From the NCBI RefSeq assembly GCF_018343795.1, contig NZ_CP074346.1:1612001-1676000 (forward strand): a DNA stretch of 64,000 nt. The letters run 5' to 3'. Shown piece after piece: positions 7,751 through 16,030 of the stretch. Below the pieces are notes generated by a model, which worked only from the letters and a program-made list of their open reading frames with translations, was not told the DNA's origin and did not search any database. The translations under genes were made by a program, and so were the position numbers. The DNA is from Phocoenobacter atlanticus subsp. cyclopteri (GTDB lineage Bacteria > Pseudomonadota > Gammaproteobacteria > Enterobacterales > Pasteurellaceae). Positions within the stretch are counted from its first letter, which is position 1, and each line of letters begins with the position of its first letter.

Positions 7751-8117
7751 AATAACCCCTTTTTTGGTAACACAGTTTTCTGATTTTTAGTAACACAGTG
7801 TAAATTTTGGTAACACAACACCCAATAAAGAAAAATAGCTATAAGCCTTGTATTATCAAGAGTTGTAAAAATCTATGTAACACATTTTATTGAACAATAT
7901 TACTTTCAAGTAAAACGCTATAAGCATTGATATATAAGGCTTTAAAGTGATTTTTGTAACACAGTATTTTAAGATTATAACACCGTGTTACCATTTGTGT
8001 TACTAAAAATTGTGGTTACGTGTACGAATGGAAACGCACGAGAGAGCATAAATGAGGCTTTAAGCATTGATAAATAAGGGTTTAAAACGAATGTGCGTTG
8101 ATGTGAAATTATTGATT
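7751..8117. other. Integrase-to-ssrA attachment region with repeated GTAACACA sites
   Basis: No gene is seen here. Five direct copies of GTAACACA lie at 7767, 7790, 7810, 7877 and 7956, and two inverted copies (GTGTTAC) at 7985-7991 and 7997-8003. A second direct repeat of about 26 bp with few mismatches occurs at 7921-7946 and 8061-8086. Repeated short sites between an integrase gene and its crossover point are the usual form of arm-type binding sites for integrase or excisionase, which is my inference. Confidence 0.65.
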
Positions 8118-8484
8118 TGGTGGAGCTGGGGGGAGTTGAACCCCCGTCCGAAATTTCTCTACCGTCAGTACTACATGTTTAGTCTAATCTTTAATTTAAC
8201 TTACTCACTGCGGATAGACACGCGATAAGTAAGCGAACTTGGTTTAATTTAATGCTTCGATCCTCAAGTTGCGGCTTCCACACGATCTTGTTTGGTTTTG
8301 ACTCCTCTTGATCCCCGTCTTACAAGCTAAAGCTAGGGAGAGAAGGCTCTAAGCAGGTTATTAAGCTGCTAGTGCGTAGTTTTCGTCGTTTGCGACTATT
8401 TTTTTGCGGTTTATTTACGAGGCCTACCGCACCTCGACATGCACTTTGGGCTTCGCTAATCCCGTCGAATCCTGAATCAGCCCC
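8118..8484 (-). ncRNA. ssrA: tmRNA (ssrA)
   Basis: The minus strand begins GGGGCTGATTCAGGATTCGA and ends with an encoded CCA in GCTCCACCA, the tRNA-like ends of tmRNA. About 367 nt matches the usual size near 360. The tag reading frame on the minus strand, at about 8389-8360, encodes ANDENYALAA followed by TAA, identical to the enterobacterial tag. The RNA rescues stalled ribosomes together with SmpB. Its 3' end is the integration site of the element at 1-8117 and is intact here. Confidence 0.97.
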
Positions 8485-8601
8485 ATTCTTAAAAAATCTT
8501 AAGAAAAACAATTCTATCAGAAGCGGTAAGATCTGTAAACTTTTTTGCAATTTTGTTTTCTATGTTAATATAGCTACTTGATTGCAAATTAAGGAAATAG
8601 A

Positions 8602-9510
8602 ATGAGTGATACCCAAGAAACTAAATTACTTGAAGCAAAAGAAAAACATTTACCTGCAAAACGTGATGATTTTGCAAACAGTATGTTAATTCCTCAAGGT
8701 AATTTGGATAGTTATATTCGTATGGCTAATCAATATCCTGTTTTAACCGCTGAAGAAGAAAAAGAGCTAGCAGAACGCTTATACTATGATGAAGATATTG
8801 AAGCAGCAAAACAATTAATCCTTTCTCATCTTCGCTTTGTGGTACATATTGCTCGTGGTTATATGGGCTATGGTTTACCACTGGCGGATTTAATTCAAGA
8901 GGGCAATATTGGATTGATGAAGGCAGTAAAACGTTTTAATCCTGAAGTAGGCGTTCGTTTAGTTTCTTTTGCCGTACATTGGGTAAAAGCAGAAATTCAC
9001 GAATATGTACTGAAAAATTGGCGAATTGTAAAAGTTGCCACCACCAAAGCACAACGTAAATTATTCTTTAATTTACGTAAAAATAAACACCGTTTAGCGT
9101 GGTTTAATGAAGAAGAAGTTAAGCACGTTGCTAATGAGTTAGGAGTACAGCCTTCTGATGTGAAAGAAATGGAATCTCGTATGACGGGTCAAGATATGGG
9201 ATTTGATTTACCTACCAATGAAGATAGTGATGAGGCTTATGTTCCTTCTATGTATTTGGAGGATGATAACTCTAATTTTGCTGATGATATTGAAGATGAG
9301 CAATATAGCGGACAAGCAACAGCCAAACTTGCCTATGCGTTAGCGACTTTAGATGAGAGAAGTCAAGAAATCATTAAAACTCGTTGGTTAGACGACAATA
9401 AAGCAACATTACAAGATTTAGCGGATAAATACAGTATTTCTGCGGAAAGAGTACGTCAGCTAGAAGCGGCAGCACTGAAAAAAATTAAACAAGCTATTAC
9501 ATTAGAGTAG
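8602..9510 (+). CDS. rpoH: RNA polymerase heat-shock sigma factor RpoH (sigma-32)
   Basis: A 302-residue group 3 sigma factor. Region 2 ([20 protein letters not shown], then [20 protein letters not shown]), the RpoH box [12 protein letters not shown] and a C-terminal region 4 helix-turn-helix ([19 protein letters not shown]) are all present. Length and order match the E. coli protein closely. The ATG at 8602 has AAGGAAAT upstream. It directs transcription of chaperone and protease genes during heat stress. It diverges from ssrA; an uptake core lies at 8521-8527. Confidence 0.97.
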   Translation: MSDTQETKLLEAKEKHLPAKRDDFANSMLIPQGNLDSYIRMANQYPVLTAEEEKELAERLYYDEDIEAAKQLILSHLRFVVHIARGYMGYGLPLADLIQEGNIGLMKAVKRFNPEVGVRLVSFAVHWVKAEIHEYVLKNWRIVKVATTKAQRKLFFNLRKNKHRLAWFNEEEVKHVANELGVQPSDVKEMESRMTGQDMGFDLPTNEDSDEAYVPSMYLEDDNSNFADDIEDEQYSGQATAKLAYALATLDERSQEIIKTRWLDDNKATLQDLADKYSISAERVRQLEAAALKKIKQAITLE

Positions 9511-9515
9511 TGTTG

Positions 9516-9569
9516 AAGCGGTAATATATTATTCAAAATTTGCAAATTTTGATCAAAATGTTACCGCTT
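9516..9569 (+). terminator. Paired inverted uptake sequences acting as terminator after rpoH
   Basis: AAGCGGTAA (from 9516) and TTACCGCTT (to 9569) are inverted copies of the uptake core around an A/T-rich loop containing TTTGCAAATTTT. Such pairs serve as transcription terminators in Pasteurellaceae; T-rich sequence follows. Confidence 0.65.
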
Positions 9570-9657
9570 GGTTTATTTTTATACACAATAAAAATGGGAA
9601 CTCATTCCACAATAACTCATCCAAGCAAAACCAATCTTAAACGATTAAGGAGCACCA

Positions 9658-10371
9658 ATGAAATTGCAAAAATATCTTATTATCTTACCGCTTATAATTG
9701 CTAGTTTTAGTGCTTTAGCACAAGAAAAAAAGAGTAATGATGAGTACAACTCTACGTTCCAGTTTTCTACTGAAGTGCGTCGTACGGTGGATAAAGATTT
9801 AATGTCTGCTTCTGTGTACAGTCGTAAAACAGGAAAATCTTTAGTTGAATTAAGAGCCTTTGTTTCTAAAAATTTAAATGAAGTACTGGAACTGGCAAAG
9901 AAATACCCAACCATTGAAGTGGAAGCAACAGGTATCCAAAACTATCCTCATTACAAAAAAGAAAAAGTAAAAGGATGGGAAGCACAAGGAGATATTCGAT
10001 TTAAAAGTAAAGATTTTGAGGCAATGGAAAAATTACTTAATGGGCTAGGTGATGAAATTGCATTAAACTCTATCGATTTTAGTGTTTCTCCTGAAAAGCG
10101 TGCAGTGTTAGAAGATGAAATGACGGCGGAGATGATCAAAAAATTACAGCATAAAGCAGAAATCATTAAAAAAGGATTAAATGCGGAAAGTTATCTTTTA
10201 GTTAATATTCAATTAGATAGCATTAATAATACGCCTAGACTTTATCGTGGTCAAATGGCACAAATGACTTATACTTCAAAATCAAGTTTTCAAGATGAAG
10301 ATAGCTTACCACTAGAAGCGGGTAAAGAAACCATTATTAGTCACGCCTCTGGAACAGTAAAGTTTAAATAG
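9658..10371 (+). CDS. Periplasmic SIMPL-domain (DUF541, YggE-like) protein
   Basis: A 237-residue protein with a cleavable signal peptide (basic start, hydrophobic core, probable cut after ALA at residue 21). The body has the SIMPL-domain layout: an early strand segment with VRRTVDKDLMSASVYSRKTG, the middle IEVEATGIQNYPHY and a late helix with KAEIIKKGL. The E. coli relative YggE is linked to protection against oxidative stress, but the biochemical role is unknown. It stands alone, with AAGGAG upstream, and ends at a hairpin shared with the opp operon. An uptake core lies in its signal-peptide region. Confidence 0.8.
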   Translation: MKLQKYLIILPLIIASFSALAQEKKSNDEYNSTFQFSTEVRRTVDKDLMSASVYSRKTGKSLVELRAFVSKNLNEVLELAKKYPTIEVEATGIQNYPHYKKEKVKGWEAQGDIRFKSKDFEAMEKLLNGLGDEIALNSIDFSVSPEKRAVLEDEMTAEMIKKLQHKAEIIKKGLNAESYLLVNIQLDSINNTPRLYRGQMAQMTYTSKSSFQDEDSLPLEAGKETIISHASGTVKFK

Positions 10372-10392
10372 TTGCGTATCAGATAAATTAAA

Positions 10393-10434
10393 AACAGCAA
10401 ATGGTATAAATAAACCGATTTGCTGTTTGTAAAT
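10393..10434. terminator. Hairpin terminator between SIMPL gene and opp operon
   Basis: A 9-bp stem, AACAGCAAA (10393-10401) with TTTGCTGTT (10419-10427), is followed by TGTAAATTTT on the plus strand and flanked by A-rich sequence on the other side. It can serve both converging genes. Confidence 0.6.
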
Positions 10435-10461
10435 TTTGATAAGAAAGTAACCGCTTACTTG

Positions 10462-12057
10462 TTATAGATTAGAAGCCTTAATCAAACGTTGAGTATAAGG
10501 GTGTTGAGGATTATGGAAAATTTGTTGTGTATCACCACTTTCCACCACTTCACCTTGTTGCATTACCATTACGTGATTACTTAATGCTTTAACCACAGAC
10601 AAATCGTGACTAATAAACAAATAACTTAAGCCATATTTCTTCTGTAAACTGTTTAATAATTCAATCACCGTTAATTGCGTTGAGCGGTCAAGCGCAGAGG
10701 TGGGTTCATCAAGTAAGACAAACTTTGGTTCTAAAATCATTGCTCGAGCAATAGCAATACGCTGACGTTGTCCTCCTGAAAATTCGTGAGGGTAACGGTT
10801 AATCATAGAAGGCGCTAAGTTAACCTCTTCTAACATTTTCATTACTCGTTCACGGCGTTCTTGTTTGCTCATTTTAGGAAAATGAACTAATAATCCTTCC
10901 CCAATGATTTCTCCTACAGTTAAACGAGGAGAAAGAGAATTAAATGGGTCTTGGAAGACCATTTGCATATCTTTTTTCAGCGCTTGACGATCTTCTTTAG
11001 AAAGTAAAGGTATATCACGATCATCAAAATAAATGTCACCTTGATAATCTAAAATTTGCATTACCGCACGCCCAAGTGTGGATTTCCCAGAACCTGATTC
11101 GCCCACAATACCCAGTGTTTCACCTTTTTTAAGATTCAAAGAAATATTTTTAACCGCATTAAATACTTTCTTCGGTTTACCAAACCAAGAGCGTTGTACG
11201 ATGTAATCGACATCTACATTTTTAAGCACGATCAGCTCTTTCGCATTTTCGTCTGGAGCAGGTTTTAAGGTGTCAGGAATTGGATTAAGCAACTCTTGAG
11301 TGTAGGAATGTTGAGGATTATTAAAAACGTCATCGGTATCTCCTTGCTCAATAATTTTTCCATTTTGCATCACACAGACATTGTCGCTGTAATTATGCAC
11401 AAGGCGTAGGTCGTGTGAAATTAAGATGATTGCCATCCCCATCTCTTTTTGAAGATCCATTATTAAATCAAGAATTTCAGCTTGAGTTGTAACATCAAGA
11501 GCAGTAGTAGGTTCATCAGCAATCAATAAATCTGGTTTATTGATAATTGCCATTGCAATCATAATTCTTTGTAGTTGACCACCAGAGAATTCGTGTGGAT
11601 AGCAATCCATTTTTTTCTCTGCATCTGGAATTTTTACAATATTTAAGGTGTCTAGTGTTAATTGTTTTGCTTCTTTTTTAGAAAGTTGAGGTTGGTGGGT
11701 CATCACAGATTCCACGATCTGAGAACCAATTCGCATAAACGGATTCAATGACGTCATTGGTTCTTGGAAAATCATTCCAATACGCCCACCACGTAAATCA
11801 CGCATTGCTTTTTCTGAAAGGGTTAAAATTGATTTATCTTCAAAAATAATTTCAGCGTTATCACCATAAGAGACGATATTTTCAGGTAACAGTTGCATAA
11901 TAGACATAGAGGTAACAGATTTTCCTGAACCTGATTCTCCAACAATACCTAGTGTTTGTCCTTTTTCTACCTCAAAAGAGATACCTTGCACAGCGTGTAC
12001 TAATGCATCATCAGTTTTAAGGAAAACATTTAAATCTTTTACTTTAAGTAATTTCAT
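10462..12057 (-). CDS. Peptide ABC transporter double ATPase (YejF-like, takes the place of OppD and OppF)
   Basis: A 531-residue protein with two complete nucleotide-binding domains in tandem. Each half has Walker A (GESGSGKS), signature (EFSGGQLQR in the first, EFSGGQRQR in the second) and Walker B followed by DEPT. E. coli OppD and OppF are separate proteins of about 335 residues each; this compact fusion matches YejF in length and layout. It is the last gene of oppABC and supplies both ATPase subunits. The start at 12057 has AGGA upstream. It is cytoplasmic and membrane-associated. Confidence 0.88.
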   Translation of the reverse strand: MKLLKVKDLNVFLKTDDALVHAVQGISFEVEKGQTLGIVGESGSGKSVTSMSIMQLLPENIVSYGDNAEIIFEDKSILTLSEKAMRDLRGGRIGMIFQEPMTSLNPFMRIGSQIVESVMTHQPQLSKKEAKQLTLDTLNIVKIPDAEKKMDCYPHEFSGGQLQRIMIAMAIINKPDLLIADEPTTALDVTTQAEILDLIMDLQKEMGMAIILISHDLRLVHNYSDNVCVMQNGKIIEQGDTDDVFNNPQHSYTQELLNPIPDTLKPAPDENAKELIVLKNVDVDYIVQRSWFGKPKKVFNAVKNISLNLKKGETLGIVGESGSGKSTLGRAVMQILDYQGDIYFDDRDIPLLSKEDRQALKKDMQMVFQDPFNSLSPRLTVGEIIGEGLLVHFPKMSKQERRERVMKMLEEVNLAPSMINRYPHEFSGGQRQRIAIARAMILEPKFVLLDEPTSALDRSTQLTVIELLNSLQKKYGLSYLFISHDLSVVKALSNHVMVMQQGEVVESGDTQQIFHNPQHPYTQRLIKASNL

Positions 12058-12105
12058 TTTTATATCCTGTTATTTTTTATTTGTGTTTGCATCAATAGGT
12101 TATAA

Positions 12106-13038
12106 TTACTTATCTTTTGGATCTAACGCATCACGTAATCCATCACCGATAAAGTTGAAACAAAATAGTGTTAAGCATAGAAACAGTGCTGGGAAAATCA
12201 ATAACCAAGGCGATGTTTCCATTTGTGCTGCACCATCACTTAATAATGCTCCCCAACTACTCATCGGCTCTTGTGTACCTAATCCTAAGAAACTTAAAAA
12301 TGATTCAAATAGAATTAAATTTGGTACTTCTAAAGAGGCATAAACTGCAACAATACCCAATACATTAGGGATAATATGTTTAGAAACAATTTTAGTATTA
12401 CTTACACCTGTTACTTTTGCTGCTTCAATAAATTCTTTATTTTTCAAACTCAAGGTTTGTCCTCGTACGATACGAGCTAGACTTAACCATGCTATTGCTC
12501 CAATAGCAATAAAGATTAACAGAATATTTTGTCCAAAGAAAGTAACAAGTAAAATAATAAAGAACATAAAAGGAAATGAACTAAGGATTTCAATCAAACG
12601 CATCATAATTGAATCTGTTCTTCCCCCCACATAACCTGAAATTGCACCATAAATTGTACCAATTAATACCGAAATAATCGCACCTAAAATACCAACCATA
12701 AGCGAAATTCTGCCACCAATAGCAATACGAACCAATAAATCTCGCCCTGATGAATCTGTGCCCAAATAGTGTCCAGATTCAAAATCAGGTGCAACCCCCA
12801 TCATATTCCAATCGGTATCTTCATAGCTAAACGGCATTAACATTGGGACAAAAATAATAAATAGTACAATTAAACACAACAGAATTAAGCTAGTTACAGC
12901 TGCTTTATTTCTAAAAAAGCGACGATTCGCATCTTGCCATAAACTACGCCCAACAATAGCATTATTTTCTATTTTTTCTGTGACATTTTCTGCTAATTGG
13001 GTTATAAATTCTTCATTCTTTTTATCATTCACTAACAT
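12106..13038 (-). CDS. oppC: Oligopeptide ABC transporter permease OppC
   Basis: About 310 residues from ATG 13038, chosen because AAGGAAAAT lies just upstream; the frame extends to 13083 but runs into oppB. It has an N-terminal cytoplasmic arm, six predicted membrane segments and the permease EAA loop (EFIEAAKVTGVSNTKIVSKH, then IIPN). The sequence GHYLGTDSSGRDLLVR is typical of OppC/DppC. It forms the inner-membrane channel with OppB and lies 10 bp after it. Confidence 0.93.
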   Translation of the reverse strand: MLVNDKKNEEFITQLAENVTEKIENNAIVGRSLWQDANRRFFRNKAAVTSLILLCLIVLFIIFVPMLMPFSYEDTDWNMMGVAPDFESGHYLGTDSSGRDLLVRIAIGGRISLMVGILGAIISVLIGTIYGAISGYVGGRTDSIMMRLIEILSSFPFMFFIILLVTFFGQNILLIFIAIGAIAWLSLARIVRGQTLSLKNKEFIEAAKVTGVSNTKIVSKHIIPNVLGIVAVYASLEVPNLILFESFLSFLGLGTQEPMSSWGALLSDGAAQMETSPWLLIFPALFLCLTLFCFNFIGDGLRDALDPKDK

Positions 13039-13048
13039 TTTATTTTCC

Positions 13049-13972
13049 TTATGAATAACGAATTTTAGGGTCAATAATGGCATAGAAAATATCTACTAAG
13101 GCATTAAAGATAATAGTTAATGAACCCACCAAAATTGTTAAACTTAATACTAATGAGTAATCACGATTTAATGCACCATTTACAAAAAGTTGTCCGATAC
13201 CAGGTAAACCAAATACACTTTCTATGACCATTGAACCTGTAATAATCCCCACAAAAGCAGGACCTAAATAAGTGATAACAGGTAAAAGAGCTGGTTTTAA
13301 AGCGTGTGTAAAAATAATTTTTCTAAGGGATAGTCCTTTGGCTTTTGCAGTACGAATATAATTAGAATGTAATACTTCTATCATTGAACCACGTGTGATA
13401 CGTGCAATTCCAGCCAGATAGCCGATTGTCAGAGATAACACGGGTAACACCATATAGTAAATTTCGCCCCCATTCCAACCACCAGCAGGCAACCACTTCA
13501 TATAAATGGCGAAAAATAATACAAGCAATGGGGCAAATACAAAACTTGGCATTATTACCCCAGTCATTGCAAAACCCATTACAATATAATCCCATTTACT
13601 ATTTTGCTTTAATGCAGCAATAACACCAGCGGTTATACCTAATAAAACAGCAAAAATAAAGGCAATTGATCCTAGTTTAAGTGAAACAGGAAAAGCAGAA
13701 GCTAATAAGTCATTTACACTTTGATCTTTATATTTAAAAGAAGGACCAAAATCGCCGTGAACCAGATTTTCTAAATATAAACCATACTGTTTATAAAGTG
13801 GTTCGTTCAAATGATATTTCGCTTCTATATTTGCCATTACTTCAGGTGGATATGCTTTTTCTGATGAAAAAGGATTTCCCGGTGCAAGACGCATTAAAAA
13901 AAATGAAAACGTAATTAAAATAAATAATGTTGGAATAGCTTCCAAAATCCGTTTTAAAATAAATTTTAACAT
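13049..13972 (-). CDS. oppB: Oligopeptide ABC transporter permease OppB
   Basis: About 307 residues, very close to E. coli OppB throughout (N-terminus MLKFILKRILEAIPTLFIL; loop RTAKAKGLSLRKIIFTHALK). I start at ATG 13972, which has GGAG nine bases upstream, rather than the TTG at 13987. It has six membrane segments and pairs with OppC. A pair of inverted uptake sequences lies between it and oppA and probably lowers its expression relative to the binding protein. Confidence 0.94.
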   Translation of the reverse strand: MLKFILKRILEAIPTLFILITFSFFLMRLAPGNPFSSEKAYPPEVMANIEAKYHLNEPLYKQYGLYLENLVHGDFGPSFKYKDQSVNDLLASAFPVSLKLGSIAFIFAVLLGITAGVIAALKQNSKWDYIVMGFAMTGVIMPSFVFAPLLVLFFAIYMKWLPAGGWNGGEIYYMVLPVLSLTIGYLAGIARITRGSMIEVLHSNYIRTAKAKGLSLRKIIFTHALKPALLPVITYLGPAFVGIITGSMVIESVFGLPGIGQLFVNGALNRDYSLVLSLTILVGSLTIIFNALVDIFYAIIDPKIRYS

Positions 13973-13997
13973 AAGTAATATCTCCAAGATAAAAAAT

Positions 13998-14051
13998 AAG
14001 CGGTCAGTTATTAATTAAAATTTGCAAATTTTAGTAAAAATCAGACCGCTT
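13998..14051 (-). terminator. Inverted uptake-sequence pair between oppA and oppB
   Basis: AAGCGGTC at 13998 and GACCGCTT ending at 14051 form an 8-bp stem around an A/T-rich loop that includes AAAATTTGCAAATTTT. It follows the oppA stop at once. A partial terminator here would give more OppA than permease, as is usual for such operons (inference). Confidence 0.65.
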
Positions 14052-14057
14052 ACTTTT

Positions 14058-15689
14058 TTAGTGTTTTATAATATATAAGTTTTTCAAAAAGATATTATCC
14101 AATGGATCTTTACCACTATAACCTTTCACATAAGGTTTTGCTAAGCGAACATTTACATAGTTATAAATTGGCACAATCGCAAAATCTTTTGCTAACTGTT
14201 CTTCTGCTTTCGCATATGCTTCAGCACGACTAGCAGCATCTTTTGCCTTATAAGAACTATTTATTGCATCATCGTAACTTTTACTGTTATAAAAAGCAGT
14301 ATTATTACTTGAATTAGACAAGAAATAATTTCCAAAGGTTGTCGCTTGGTTATAATCTGCACTCCAACCTGCACGAGCAATATCATAGCTAGCATTATGA
14401 CGGCTATCCAAATAGGTTTTCCATTCTTGGTTTTCCAGTTTTACATTAACTAAGCCTTTGGTATTTTGTTTCCAAATAGAAGCAGCTGCAATGGCCACTT
14501 TTTTATGGTTATCACTAGTGTTGTATAAAATTGTGAATTTAAGTGGATTTGCTTTGCTATATCCTGCTTCCTCTAACAACTTAATTGCCTCAGCATTACG
14601 TTCTTTCATACTCTGTTTACTGTATTCAGGCTGTTGAATTTTTTCACCTTCTTCAATATAAGTTGGAGTAAACACATAAGTTGGGGTTTGACCTTGTCCC
14701 ATTACTTTATCTGTAATAATTTTACGATCTAAGGCTAAATTTAATGCTTTGCGCACACGAATATCGGTAAATTTTTTATTATTTATTTCATAAATATAAG
14801 TTGCCAATGTCCTTACAACAAATAATTCATCTGGAATTTCTTTTTTGAATGTAGAGAACTGTTCTGGTGGTAAAGCGTAGCTAGTGATATCTAAATCAAA
14901 TGCACGATAACGAGCCACATCAGTAGTTGGATTAGGAATTTCTAAGAAAGTGGCTTTATCAATCACAGTTTCTTTATCATTCCAATAAAATGGATTACGA
15001 ACAAATTCAATTTTTTCATTGATGACATGTCCAGCTAATTTATACGCACCATTACCGACAATTTTTTCTTGTTTAACCCATTGTTCCCCAAATTTCTCGA
15101 CCACTTTTGGGTTTACAGGTAGGAGCGATGAGTGAGCCACTAAGCCAACCGCATAAGGTACAGGAGCACTTAAATACACCACAAATGTATGATTGTCTTT
15201 GGCTTCGACACCTAAAGTTTTTGCCTCTTTTTTACCGTCAATAATATCTTGGGCATTTTCAACTTGTAAGAATGTCACATAACTTGCATAAGGTGAAGCG
15301 GTACTTGGTGACACAACACGTTGCCATGAATAAACAAAATCTTGAGCAGTCACAGGATCGCCATTCGACCACTTGGCATCATCACGTAAATAGAATGTCC
15401 AAGTTTTAAAATCATCAGAACTTTCCCAAGATTTAGCAACTCCTGGTTCAATTTTTCCATCTGAATTTTTAGTTACCAACCCTTCAAATAATTGATAAAC
15501 GACTTGTGATTCTGGAACCCCCTCAATTTTATGAGGATCAAAACTAGCTGGCTCTGCCCCATTATTGATAGTGATTTCTTGTTTTTTTGCAAGCTCAGTA
15601 CCTTGTGGCACATTTGCTGCAATTGAATAGTTTGAAAGCCCAACTAAAACAGCTGTGGCTAATAAAGAACGAATAAAATATGTTTGCAT
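14058..15689 (-). CDS. oppA: Periplasmic oligopeptide-binding protein OppA
   Basis: A 543-residue family-5 solute-binding protein. A signal peptide (residues 1-24, ending SIAA) precedes INNGAEPASFDPHKIEGVPE, the classic OppA opening, then WSNGDPVTAQDFVYSWQRVV and the closing segments with FAIVPIYNYVNVRL. It delivers peptides to OppBC. The start at 15689 has AAGGAG. It is the first gene of the oppABC-ATPase operon, read from an AT-rich divergent region shared with the POT transporter gene. Confidence 0.95.
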   Translation of the reverse strand: MQTYFIRSLLATAVLVGLSNYSIAANVPQGTELAKKQEITINNGAEPASFDPHKIEGVPESQVVYQLFEGLVTKNSDGKIEPGVAKSWESSDDFKTWTFYLRDDAKWSNGDPVTAQDFVYSWQRVVSPSTASPYASYVTFLQVENAQDIIDGKKEAKTLGVEAKDNHTFVVYLSAPVPYAVGLVAHSSLLPVNPKVVEKFGEQWVKQEKIVGNGAYKLAGHVINEKIEFVRNPFYWNDKETVIDKATFLEIPNPTTDVARYRAFDLDITSYALPPEQFSTFKKEIPDELFVVRTLATYIYEINNKKFTDIRVRKALNLALDRKIITDKVMGQGQTPTYVFTPTYIEEGEKIQQPEYSKQSMKERNAEAIKLLEEAGYSKANPLKFTILYNTSDNHKKVAIAAASIWKQNTKGLVNVKLENQEWKTYLDSRHNASYDIARAGWSADYNQATTFGNYFLSNSSNNTAFYNSKSYDDAINSSYKAKDAASRAEAYAKAEEQLAKDFAIVPIYNYVNVRLAKPYVKGYSGKDPLDNIFLKNLYIIKH

Positions 15690-16030
15690 AAGTAACTCCT
15701 TTTTTTTATTTTAAATTTGCTTCTATTTCCAGTCAAAAGTAAGCTCAATATTTCTACTATAAAAAAACGATTTTGTAAATAGCTAATTGTTAAACATAAT
15801 GATATCTTCTTTAAGAACATCATAAAAAATTATATTTTTCCCTAAAATTTACTTACTCAAATATAGACGTATTCAAGTTCAATCTTAAACTTTGATGAAA
15901 AATGAGAAAGTTTTATTAAAAAGTATGATCTTGCTCTAATTTATGTCGGAAATATGCTATCTGATACTTGTTTTTTATTATAAAAAACGATAATTTACGT
16001 AAGTTTTTTTATTATTAGGAGGTTTAAATT
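15690..16030. other. Divergent regulatory region of two peptide transporter operons
   Basis: A 341-bp AT-rich gap with no coding frame. It must carry the promoters of oppA (leftward) and the POT symporter (rightward). I can point to one reasonable promoter, at 15968-15996 on the plus strand. I see no clear operator. Confidence 0.5.
15968..15996 (+). promoter_or_regulatory. Candidate sigma-70 promoter of the peptide symporter gene
   Basis: TTGTTT (15968-15973) and TAATTT (15991-15996) are separated by exactly 17 bp, about 35 bp before the start codon. Each hexamer matches the consensus only partly. Confidence 0.4.

Larger units (their letters stand above)
1..8117. mobile_element. Phage-satellite-like integrative element at the ssrA 3' end (left end outside window)
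   Basis: The segment begins directly at the CCA end of tmRNA and contains a P4-type integrase whose start faces the attachment site, an AlpA-like regulator, an antirepressor, a terminase-small-subunit-like protein and an Ash/Icd-like protein. No capsid, portal, tail or lysis gene is present, which suits a satellite better than a prophage. Uptake-sequence cores are scarcer here (three seen: 295, 2048, 7283) than in the core genome. No second copy of the ssrA end was found between 1 and 8100, so the other attachment site should lie to the left. The satellite label is inferred from gene content. Confidence 0.75.

Noticed and set aside
1-8117. Complete prophage
   Set aside because: No capsid, portal, tail or lysis genes are seen, although the left end is outside the window.
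8320-8581. Open frames on both strands over the tmRNA gene
   Set aside because: They lie wholly or mostly within ssrA, whose ends, tag frame and tRNA-like parts are clear; no SD or protein family supports them.
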